DNA from: Streptomyces flaveus
GTDB lineage: Bacteria > Actinomycetota > Actinomycetes > Streptomycetales > Streptomycetaceae
Assembly: GCF_014647675.1 (NCBI RefSeq)
Contig: NZ_BMPQ01000031.1
Coordinates: forward strand, 1 to 64,000
DNA length: 64,000 bases
Direction: 5' to 3'
Position numbers and translations under genes: made by a program. A model generated the notes under the pieces. The model had not been told where the DNA came from. It saw nothing but the letters and a program-made list of their open reading frames with translations, and ran no database searches. Positions 42,472 through 49,478 of this stretch are shown piece after piece. Numbering within the stretch: position 1 is the stretch's first letter; each line of letters begins with the position of its first letter.

Positions 42472-42900
42472 CCTTGGCCACCTCCCGCGCACCCACCCCG
42501 CCGCACACACTCAACCCGCCCATGGTTACGGGACGTCACGAATACCGTCCAGTCCGTAATCGCGTACGCTCGCGCAGCGTACGCGGGCCGGACCTGGTGA
42601 AGTGCCCCTCCGGACCGCCGCATTGGGCGCATGACACGACCGGCCACCCGTCAACACCCCGTCACCGTACGTGTGTTCACCCAGCGCTTCAGCGCCACCC
42701 ACTCAGCGACACCAAATGAGGCCGCTGGTTCCAGCGCGCCGTCCGGCTGCCCACCGAGCACCTGGAGGTCGAGCCGGCCTTCCCGGCCGCCCCGCCAGCG
42801 CCCACCGGCCCAGCCCATGGTCAGGCTGCTGCGGTATCACCGTCGATGGCGACTGGCTGGCTGCGCGGTTACAGACGCGGCACCCGGATAAAGAACAGCT
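42472..42900. other. Intergenic region with a 9-bp-arm palindrome
   Basis: No gene is supported in these 429 bases. GCGTACGCT-CGCGC-AGCGTACGC (42562-42584) is a perfect inverted repeat upstream of the Scr1 gene and may be its operator. From 42734, one frame reads WFQRAVRLPTEHLEVEPAFP with no start codon; it could be the relic of a gene. Confidence 0.45.
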
Positions 42901-43305
42901 TTACTTGCCGCCCAGAGGCGCCCGTCGCGCGAGGACCTTGCGATAGCTGATGCGCCAACCCTGGTCACCACGCGTGATGGTGTCTTCGTAGGTCACGCTT
43001 CCGGTCGTGCCGTCTGCGTTGATGCCGATTCCCTTGGAACGAGCGTGCACCTGGCCGTCAACAATCTCAGTGAGGACGATGTTCGTGACGTGATGGCCAA
43101 CAGGATTCGACTCGCCCAACGCGAGGGCGGCCTCTCGAACGGCCGCCACTCCCGTCAACGGCTCCTGTCCGAAGTCTGTGACGTCGTAGACGACATCGGC
43201 GGTGAACAACTCGTCGAGCCTGTCCAACTCTCCGCCGTCGAACAGGTGACCGTGCATCGAGATCAGCTCGGCGATGGCGCATCGATCCTCGGCTGAAAGT
43301 GTCAT
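42901..43305 (-). CDS. SnoaL-like (NTF2-fold) protein
   Basis: 134 residues. RCAIAELISMHGHLFDGGEL, LDELFTADVVYDVTDFG, HHVTNIVLTEIVDGQVHARSK and YEDTITRGDQGWRISYRKVL fit SnoaL_4-type polyketide-cyclase/dehydratase-like folds. GAGAGGA lies 5 bases before ATG 43305. Single gene at the border of the accessory region; substrate unknown. Confidence 0.85.
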   Translation of the reverse strand: MTLSAEDRCAIAELISMHGHLFDGGELDRLDELFTADVVYDVTDFGQEPLTGVAAVREAALALGESNPVGHHVTNIVLTEIVDGQVHARSKGIGINADGTTGSVTYEDTITRGDQGWRISYRKVLARRAPLGGK

Positions 43306-43519
43306 GACAGTCCTCTCACCGGAGCTCAAGAGCGATGCGGATCTCCCTGATTGTGTCAGTCACGAGACTGGCAACGGAGACCGGAACGTCACGGACACCT
43401 ACGCGCCGCATCGCCCCTGCATATCACCGTCGACCTGCTTGATCGGGACGTCTCGTAGGGTCCTGAACAGTTGGCGGTTTTGCTGAGTTTTCCTGTGCGA
43501 TTCGGGCGGTGTCGGCCGG

Positions 43520-45763
43520 GTGCGTGTCTTTGTGCGGGGGTCGCTCGTTAGGCCGATCGGGTGCAGGGATGTGCCCGGTCCGGGGCTGTTCGAGGCGGTG
43601 CGGCAGGGGGTGGCGGGTGTGGGCCGGTTGATGGCGACGGCGCCGTGTACCGCCTTCGGTGGCGTGGTGGAGGGCAGCGGCGAGCGGGTCGGCCAAGCGG
43701 TGCTGTACGAGCGGGTGGGGTTTCTCGCCGAGTTGAGCCGGGAGCTGACCTCCGCTTTGGTGGCTTCCCGGTGGGACGAGGCCTCGCTGGAGGTGCTGGC
43801 CGCCGGGGTCGACGAGCACGGTGAGAAGCTGCCGTCCAAGGGGTGGATGGCGCTGCGCCGCCTGGGCTGGGCCAAGGCCGCCGCACCGGCCGCGGGGGCG
43901 TACGTCTCGGACCGGGTGCGCCGGGCGGCGGAGGAGTACGCGGCGCGCACCCTGCGCCTGGCCCTGCACCGGCGCACCCTGCTGGCGGCCGTGCTGGCCA
44001 CCTGGCCCGCCGACCCCCACCGGCGTACCGGGGCGGAGTGGGCCGCGCTGCGGGCGCTGCTGCCGCCCGGGGTCAGCGGGGCGGAGATCCGCAACCGCAC
44101 CCGGCAGGTGCGCGCGTATCTGGCCGAGCACGGGAAGCTGCCCGCCGGTTTGTATGAGCTGGAGGAGCCGCCCGAGATCGCCGGGCAGGTGCTGCTGGCC
44201 GCGATGGACCGCCAGCAGGTCACCCTGCAGCGGATGGACGCGGGGCTGGCCCGGCTGCGGGTGAAGCTCCCGCTGTGCCCGGCCCCCGCCTCGGGCCGGG
44301 ACTGGGCCTGGCACGTGCTCGACCTGCGGCTGCCCGCCACCGTCGGCCCGGAGGCGGTGCTGCACACCCCGACCCTGCGCCCCACCGCAGGCGGGCGGAT
44401 CGCCGTGGACCTGCCGCACTCCCGGCCACTCTCCGCCGTCCCGGCCGCCGGGCACACCGTGGCGGTCGGCTTCGACTGGGGCATCAACACCCTGCTCACC
44501 GGCACGGTCGGCCGACTGACCGGACAAGCCAAGGCGGCGCGGGTGGTCACCGACGGCCGCCCGCTGCTCTTCGACGCCACCGCCATCAGCGCGAAACTGC
44601 ACCGGCTGCGCGGCCACCGCGAACACCTCGCCGCCCGACGCGACCACTACCGGGCGCTGGCGGACGGACTCGGTGCCCCGCACCTGGCCTGGGACGAACT
44701 TCTGAGCAAGGCTGCGGTGCTGGAGGTCGAGCATGAGCGGGTGTGTGCCCGCATCCGCCGTCTGAACCAGGCACTGGCTTGGTCGGCGGCCCGCTGGGCC
44801 GTCGACCAGACCCTCGCGCTCGGCGCCAGCGTCATCTACCTGGAGGACCTGGCTACCCTGGAGGCCCGCGGCAAACGCCAAGGCAACGCGAGGCTGTCCG
44901 GGCAGGTCCGCGGCAGTGTCGTCGAGGCAGTCCGGCACCTGGCCGCCAAGGCGGGCATCGCGGTGGTCACCGTTCCCGCGCGGGGCACCTCCGCCCGCTG
45001 TCCCGGCTGCCTGGGCCCGCTGGGCCACCACCCGGCCCCGGACCGGCTTTCCGAGCGTGGCTGGGCCTGGGCGCACTGCCCCGGCTGCCACTTGTCGCTG
45101 GACCGCGACCAGGCCGCCGCCCGCCGGATCGTCTCCCGCGGCCTGCTTGCCCAGGCCCACACCGCCACCGAGCGGGCCACCGGCGCCCGGACCATCCGCA
45201 CCACCGTGGAGGGCACCGTCACCTGCGTGCGCCGGCCGAGGAAGACCACCCGCCGGCTGCGCCGCGTCCGCCAACAAGGGGCCGCATCGCCCCAGTCGGC
45301 CGGGCCGAAGGCCACCCCGGCAAATCCCGGCCCACTCCGGCCCGGCCCTCCCCGAACCGCCGGTCGCAGACTTCCCGCCGTATGCCCGACGTGCGTACGG
45401 CCCCCGCCACCACCCCCACCGGGGCGGTCCAGCGTCCGGCGGGGCATGACACCCAGACACCAGCAGCACTCGGGCCGGTGCCAGGTCATGGAATACCCGC
45501 CCCTGACAACCGGCCGGAGCCTCCTCCGGCGTGGCTGGGGCGGCTCTCCCGCGGAACCTGTCGGCGGCGCAGCAGCGCCGCCGGGCGGACCGGCTTCCAC
45601 CACGTGCACGCCACCGAGGTCCACCCCCTCACCCCGAGGTTCGGACCCCACCATGGCGGCACACGGCCACGCCGCGCCCGAAAAGCCTGAGTTACTCAGG
45701 CACACACAGAGTTCCCGAGACGCTATGAGATCTGCTTCGTGTGCAACTGGGAGGACGATCTAG
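43520..45763 (+). CDS. tnpB: TnpB-type RuvC nuclease (IS200/IS605-like accessory protein), large form
   Basis: The frame is 747 codons; the recognisable protein is about the first 580. RuvC-I VGFDWGINTLLTG (D319), RuvC-II VIYLEDLATLE (E442), zinc ribbon C494/C497...C520/C523 and RuvC-III LDRDQAAARRI (D530) are all intact, so a guided nuclease is predicted. The C-terminal ~170 residues are Pro/Arg-rich low complexity, running through the presumed guide-RNA region, past a terminal hairpin at 45686-45700 and into the CPCC gene before a TAG. No TnpA (Y1 transposase) lies alongside. The start is uncertain (GTG 43520; later GTG/ATG codons exist, e.g. ATG 43631). Much larger than typical 350-450-residue TnpB. 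Confidence 0.85.
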   Translation: MRVFVRGSLVRPIGCRDVPGPGLFEAVRQGVAGVGRLMATAPCTAFGGVVEGSGERVGQAVLYERVGFLAELSRELTSALVASRWDEASLEVLAAGVDEHGEKLPSKGWMALRRLGWAKAAAPAAGAYVSDRVRRAAEEYAARTLRLALHRRTLLAAVLATWPADPHRRTGAEWAALRALLPPGVSGAEIRNRTRQVRAYLAEHGKLPAGLYELEEPPEIAGQVLLAAMDRQQVTLQRMDAGLARLRVKLPLCPAPASGRDWAWHVLDLRLPATVGPEAVLHTPTLRPTAGGRIAVDLPHSRPLSAVPAAGHTVAVGFDWGINTLLTGTVGRLTGQAKAARVVTDGRPLLFDATAISAKLHRLRGHREHLAARRDHYRALADGLGAPHLAWDELLSKAAVLEVEHERVCARIRRLNQALAWSAARWAVDQTLALGASVIYLEDLATLEARGKRQGNARLSGQVRGSVVEAVRHLAAKAGIAVVTVPARGTSARCPGCLGPLGHHPAPDRLSERGWAWAHCPGCHLSLDRDQAAARRIVSRGLLAQAHTATERATGARTIRTTVEGTVTCVRRPRKTTRRLRRVRQQGAASPQSAGPKATPANPGPLRPGPPRTAGRRLPAVCPTCVRPPPPPPPGRSSVRRGMTPRHQQHSGRCQVMEYPPLTTGRSLLRRGWGGSPAEPVGGAAAPPGGPASTTCTPPRSTPSPRGSDPTMAAHGHAAPEKPELLRHTQSSRDAMRSASCATGRTI
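45540..45700 (+). ncRNA. Candidate TnpB guide (omega/reRNA) scaffold
   Basis: TnpB guides are usually processed from the 3' end of the gene through the element's right end. This stretch contains a perfect 9-bp stem with AGCA loop (45562-45570 with 45575-45583) and ends in CCTGAG-TTA-CTCAGG (45686-45700). If the element ends near 45700-45712, the guide would be read from the flanking CPCC gene. The 5' boundary is arbitrary; function is inference. Confidence 0.35.
45686..45700. repeat. Terminal hairpin of the TnpB element (right end)
   Basis: CCTGAG-TTA-CTCAGG is a perfect 6-bp stem with a 3-base loop. Subterminal hairpins like this mark IS200/IS605 ends. The CPCC-family reading frame becomes recognisable 24 bases later. 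At the left, TTGAT (43439-43443) followed by CGGGACGTCTCG is a possible target motif and left-end hairpin; this is weak. Confidence 0.5.
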
Positions 45764-46065
45764 TGCAGCTGCGGTGGCCGTGGAGTTTTGGAGCCAATGC
45801 AGTGTGCTTGGTGGACGCGCAACGGAACTATCGGCGCTTCGGCGCCATGGAGGAGCGCTTCCTGAAGAACGTGCGGCCTCCGGCTCACGACGAGCCGCTG
45901 GATCCCGGGTGGCGTCCGATCGACCCGTCTCGGGACTCCTTCGAAGAGCCGGCCAGTAGTGGCGAGTGGCCCGATGACCCAGCGGCCCTGTACTGGTGGC
46001 GCCCCACTTTCTGGCGACGCAACGCGCACCCGACAACCCCAACTCCTCTCCCACCGGAGGGCTGA
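45691..46065 (+). pseudogene. CPCC-family cysteine-rich protein, 5'-truncated by the TnpB element
   Basis: The frame from 45691 reads RRYEICFVCNWEDDLVQLRW and continues DAQRNYRRFGAMEERFLKNV, DPGWRPID and YWWRPTFWRRN. This matches the C-terminal three quarters of CPCC-family proteins, whose N terminus carries the CPCC motif followed by SYEIC-x-VC-x-WEDD. The CPCC part is missing; upstream is a stop (45688) and the TnpB right end. A GTG at 45739 could start only a further-shortened protein. No 5' fragment was seen left of the TnpB gene. Confidence 0.75.
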
Positions 46066-46248
46066 GCCGGGCAGCTCACCGCGGTTGGCCTCCTTGGCCG
46101 ACCAGGACACTCAGAATGGCCAACTGGAGGGTTGTGACTGCGTTTCCGTGACGACTACGCCAGAAGGACGGCCCGCGTCCACTTCACTTCCGGCACACGC
46201 TTCATGCGTGAGCGATGAGTTCGGGCAGCGGACCGAGTCTGCCCTGGC

Positions 46249-46866
46249 ATGACTCGAATCATCGCTGACATCTCGGTCTCCCTCGACGGCTTCGTCACCG
46301 GGCCCGACCCCGGCCCGGACAACGGTCTGGGCACCGGCGGTGAAGCCCTGCACACCTGGGCATTCTCCGACGACCCCGACGACCGCCGGGTCCTGCGCGA
46401 GGCGACCGCCCACTCGGGCGCCGTCGTCCTCGGCCGCCACCTCTTCGACGTGGTCGACGGGCCGAACGGCTGGGACGACAAGACCGGCTACGGCGCCGGC
46501 GAGGTCGGCAAGCCCGCGTTCGTCGTCGTGACGAGCTCGCCGCCGGAGTCGGTGCGGCTCACCGACCTGGACTGGACGTTCGTCACCACCGGTCTGCCCG
46601 ACGCCGTCACCGCCGCGCGCGAGCGCGCCGAGGCGGCGTCGTCGGACAGCGGCAAGGACCTCGACGTCGTCCTCATGGGCGGCGGCGCCACGATCGGCTC
46701 GGCGCTCGACGCCGGGCTGGTCGACGCGCTGACGCTGCACCTCGCGCCCGTCGTGCTGGGTGCCGGGACGCCACTGTTCACCGGCGGAGCGCCGCGCATG
46801 CTGGCGCAGCGGAGCGTGACCTCGACATCGACCGCGACGCACCTGACCTACGACGTCCAGAGGTGA
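46249..46866 (+). CDS. Dihydrofolate-reductase/RibD-like family protein
   Basis: 205 residues. MTRIIADISVSLDGFVTGPD, AVVLGRHLFDVVDG, KPAFVVVTSSPPE, LDVVLMGGGATIGSALDAGL and LHLAPVVLGAGTPLF form the RibD C-terminal/DHFR-like fold typical of the YyaP/YwjB group. Not a housekeeping folA. Four bases separate it from the next gene, so they are cotranscribed. Confidence 0.92.
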   Translation: MTRIIADISVSLDGFVTGPDPGPDNGLGTGGEALHTWAFSDDPDDRRVLREATAHSGAVVLGRHLFDVVDGPNGWDDKTGYGAGEVGKPAFVVVTSSPPESVRLTDLDWTFVTTGLPDAVTAARERAEAASSDSGKDLDVVLMGGGATIGSALDAGLVDALTLHLAPVVLGAGTPLFTGGAPRMLAQRSVTSTSTATHLTYDVQR

Positions 46867-46870
46867 CCCG

Positions 46871-47713
46871 ATGACCACCGTCAACGTCAATGAGATCGCC
46901 CTGGGCATCGAGTCGTTCGGTGACGACGACGCGCCACTCGTCCTGCTCGCGGGCGGGACCACGATGCTCTCCTGGCCCGACGCGCTGTGCGAGCACCTCG
47001 CCGCCGGCGGGCGCCGCGTGGTGCGCTACGACCTGCGCGACAGCGGAGAGTCGACGACGGCGGACCCGGAGGCGCCCGCCTACACCCTGCGCGACCTCGC
47101 CGCCGACGCGGCGGCCCTTGCTGACGCGCTCGGCGGCGGGCCCGCGCACCTCGCGGGGATCGGCGTCGGCGGGATGGTCGCCCAGGTGGCCGCGCTCGAC
47201 CATCCGGGCGCGTTCTCGGCGCTCACCCTGGCCGGCACCCGCGCGGTTGCGCCCGGCCCGCCCGACGACGACCTCCCCGACCATGACCAGGCGACGATGA
47301 GCCGGCTGTTCGCGCATCCGATGCCCGACTGGACCGACCGCGAGGCGGTGGCGGAGTTCGCCGCCGCCGGCGCGGAGATCCTCGGCGACGACCCCGTCGC
47401 CGCGCGCGCGATCGCCGCGCGCATCTGGGACCGCACGCCCGGCACCGCACCCCCGGTCCAGATGGCCAACCAGATGGGCATGGTGTTTTCCAGGCTCGAC
47501 TGCAAACCCCGCTGGCGCGAGCGCCTGCCCGAGATCAAGATGCCCACGCTCGTCGTCCACGGCCGCCGCGACCGGTTCTTCCCCGTCGGCAACGGCGAGG
47601 CGATCGCGCGCGAGATCCCCGGGGCGCGGCTGCTCGTCCTCGAGGAGGCCGCCGCTGCGATCCCCGATGCGGCGGCCGGCGAGGTCGCCGAGGCGATGCT
47701 CACGCTCGGGTAG
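46871..47713 (+). CDS. Alpha/beta-hydrolase fold protein lacking the catalytic Ser and His
   Basis: 280 residues with the fold landmarks LLAGGTTMLSWPDAL, VVRYDLRDSGESTT and MPTLVVHGRRDRFFP (acid Asp kept). The nucleophile elbow reads GIGVGGM where relatives have G-x-S-x-G-G, and the His segment reads LEEAAAAIP where relatives have a Gly-His pair. Both catalytic residues are therefore replaced, so it is probably not a hydrolase; a binding or regulatory role is possible. Coupled to the DHFR-like gene. Confidence 0.85.
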   Translation: MTTVNVNEIALGIESFGDDDAPLVLLAGGTTMLSWPDALCEHLAAGGRRVVRYDLRDSGESTTADPEAPAYTLRDLAADAAALADALGGGPAHLAGIGVGGMVAQVAALDHPGAFSALTLAGTRAVAPGPPDDDLPDHDQATMSRLFAHPMPDWTDREAVAEFAAAGAEILGDDPVAARAIAARIWDRTPGTAPPVQMANQMGMVFSRLDCKPRWRERLPEIKMPTLVVHGRRDRFFPVGNGEAIAREIPGARLLVLEEAAAAIPDAAAGEVAEAMLTLG

Positions 47714-47805
47714 CCGACTCCGGTCGTGGCCTCGTCTGAGGTGACTCCTGTGGTGTGGACACGCCTGACAATGGATCTTGATGGTCCAGGAAGGTGTAGA
47801 TCCAC

Positions 47806-48114
47806 ATGGCACGGCCCTCGAAGTACAGTCCGGAGTTCCGGTCCGACGCGATCGCGTTGTGGCGGGCTTCGGCCGGCAGACGGACGTTCAGGGACGTCGC
47901 GGCCGATCTGAACGTCAACCCCGAGACGCTGCGGACCTGGGTGCGTGACGCCGACGGCCGTCCAGCGGCGGCCGGCGTGCCGGCGGATGCCGCGGACGAG
48001 CTGGTCCGGTTGCGGGCTGAGAACGCCCGGCTGGCCAAGGCGGAGAAGGAATGGCAGCTCGAGCGGGAGATCCTGCGCCGGGCAGCGGCGTATTTCGCCC
48101 GGGAGATGAAGTGA
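47806..48114 (+). CDS. IS3-family transposase OrfA
   Basis: 102 residues. Helix-turn-helix SKYSPEFRSDAIALWRAS...TFRDVAADLNVNPETLRTWV followed by a leucine-zipper-like helix (LVRLRAENARLAKAEKEWQL). It binds the IS ends. Its TGA overlaps the orfB GTG at 48111 (GTGA); orfB is in the -1 frame, so an OrfAB fusion by frameshift is also possible. Confidence 0.93.
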   Translation: MARPSKYSPEFRSDAIALWRASAGRRTFRDVAADLNVNPETLRTWVRDADGRPAAAGVPADAADELVRLRAENARLAKAEKEWQLEREILRRAAAYFAREMK

Positions 48115-49010
48115 AGACCGCCGCTTGGGACTTCATCTCCGCCCATGCCGAGAGGTTCGGCATCAAGCGAATATGCCAGGTACTGGAAGTCTCCCGCTCG
48201 GGCTACTACCGGTGGATCGCCGGTACGAAAGCTCGGGCTGCCCGCCAGGCCGAGGAGGACGCCCTGGTCGAGGAGATCCGCGAGATCCATGCCGAACACC
48301 GTGGGAACTACGGCGCGTTGCGGATCCATGCCGAACTGCGTGGCTTCGGCCACACGGTCAACCGCAAGCGGGTCGCCAGGCTGATGCGTAAACACCACAT
48401 CGTCGGCCGCCACCTGCGGCGGAAGAGACGCACCACGATCCCAGACCGGCTCTCGCCACCGGCGCCGGACTTGCTCCAGCGGGACTTCACCGCCCGCGCC
48501 CTGGACGAGAAGTGGTGCGGAGACATCACATACGTGCAGGTCGGCGCTACGTGGCTCTACCTCGCCTGCGTCCTGGACATCCGATCCCGCCGGGTGCTCG
48601 GCTGGTCCATGGCCCCACACATGCGCGCCGAACTCGTCATCGACGCGCTCCAGGCTGCGGTCGCGACCCGCGGCGGCAACGTCACCGGAGTGATCTTCCA
48701 TGCGGACCGCGGATCGCAGTACACCTCGACCGCGTTCGCCCAGGTCTGCGACCGGTACGGCGTCCGCAGGAGCATGGGCAAGGTCGGCTCGAGCTATGAC
48801 AACGCCCTGGCCGAGAGTTTCTGGCAGGGCCTGAAGAGGGAGACGATGCACACGAAGCTGTTCCCGACGATGAGCCAGGCCAGGCTGGAGATTTTCGCGT
48901 GGCTCACCTACTACAACGCCCGACGCCGGCACAGTGCACTGTCCTACCTCTCCCCGATGGAGTTCGAACAGCAGCACCACAGGACAGCTAAACTCTCACT
49001 CGCCGCATGA
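48111..49010 (+). CDS. IS3-family transposase OrfB (DDE integrase)
   Basis: About 299 residues. HTH_21 region (EIHAEHRGNYGALRIHAEL) and the rve core: WCGDITYVQVG (D), GVIFHADRGSQYTS (D) and NALAESFWQGLKRE (E), giving an intact DDE triad. The frame is open from 48051, 60 bases inside orfA, as expected for programmed -1 frameshifting. Confidence 0.95.
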   Translation: MKTAAWDFISAHAERFGIKRICQVLEVSRSGYYRWIAGTKARAARQAEEDALVEEIREIHAEHRGNYGALRIHAELRGFGHTVNRKRVARLMRKHHIVGRHLRRKRRTTIPDRLSPPAPDLLQRDFTARALDEKWCGDITYVQVGATWLYLACVLDIRSRRVLGWSMAPHMRAELVIDALQAAVATRGGNVTGVIFHADRGSQYTSTAFAQVCDRYGVRRSMGKVGSSYDNALAESFWQGLKRETMHTKLFPTMSQARLEIFAWLTYYNARRRHSALSYLSPMEFEQQHHRTAKLSLAA

Positions 49011-49042
49011 ACCCCTGTGTCCACACTCCGGGGGTCACCTCA

Positions 49043-49478
49043 CAAGTACCTCGTCCGGCACATGCAACCCTGCCGACGCGGCGAGATGACACGGCTCACG
49101 CAAGGCTGCAAGAACTGCGACGACGGCACCGTAAACGCGGAGTCTGATGCTCCGTAATGAGCTGCGGGGGAAGGGGAGGCTGTTGCGCAGAGTTGTGACA
49201 CTTAGCGGGAAAGTGTCACAACTCTACGCAACAGCCTCCCTCCCTTCGCGGCCACAGCAGCTGCCAGGTCCTGGACGGCGGACCCCTGGCAAGCCCGTCC
49301 GTACTGAAGTGGATCTTTGTCCCCGATCGCCTGAGCCGTGAATGACAGAGTGCTCTGTTTCAGCCAATTTCCTGATGCTGTCCGACCTATACCCAATGTC
49401 GCGATTGGGGTCTGGTGTGCGCCGTCACCTGGCTGGAAGATGCTCCCCTGCGTCGGCCGGTCGGGTGGGGGAGAGCGC
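49043..49478. other. Intergenic region after the IS
   Basis: 436 bases without a supportable gene. It holds the 67-bp palindrome (49174-49240) and short open frames with no start site. ATG 49479 of the next gene is preceded by GGGGGAG. No terminator for the IS was seen. Confidence 0.4.
49174..49240. repeat. 67-bp near-perfect palindrome
   Basis: Two 30-bp arms (49174-49203 and 49211-49240) are complementary except at one position, with loop AGCGGGA. Each arm ends inward in GTTGTGACACTT and outward in GGGAGGCTGTTGCG. This could be a terminator, a MITE, or two transposon ends brought together by an internal deletion. Confidence 0.9.

Larger units (their letters stand above)
47737..49042 (+). 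mobile_element. IS3-family insertion sequence, complete (1306 bp)
   Basis: Terminal inverted repeats of 26 bp lie at 47737-47762 and 49017-49042 (TGAGGTGAC outer and GTGTGGACAC inner parts identical, 4 mismatches between). Between them are orfA and orfB in the IS3 -1 arrangement. No target duplication directly abuts the ends; CTCGTC occurs just left (47731-47736) and again at 49050-49055, 7 bases beyond the right end. Both open frames are intact, so it may be active. Confidence 0.92.

Noticed and set aside
43424..45469. 681-codon minus-strand frame opposite tnpB
   Set aside because: Gly/Arg/Pro-rich with no domain; the plus strand carries intact RuvC and zinc-ribbon motifs.
43520..45763. Cas12-type CRISPR effector
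   Set aside because: No repeat-spacer array or Cas1/Cas2 nearby; the right-end hairpin and truncated flank fit a transposon TnpB better.
49174..49240. tRNA or small RNA gene
   Set aside because: The sequence is a straight palindrome with no cloverleaf or T-loop motif. No tRNA was recognised in the window.
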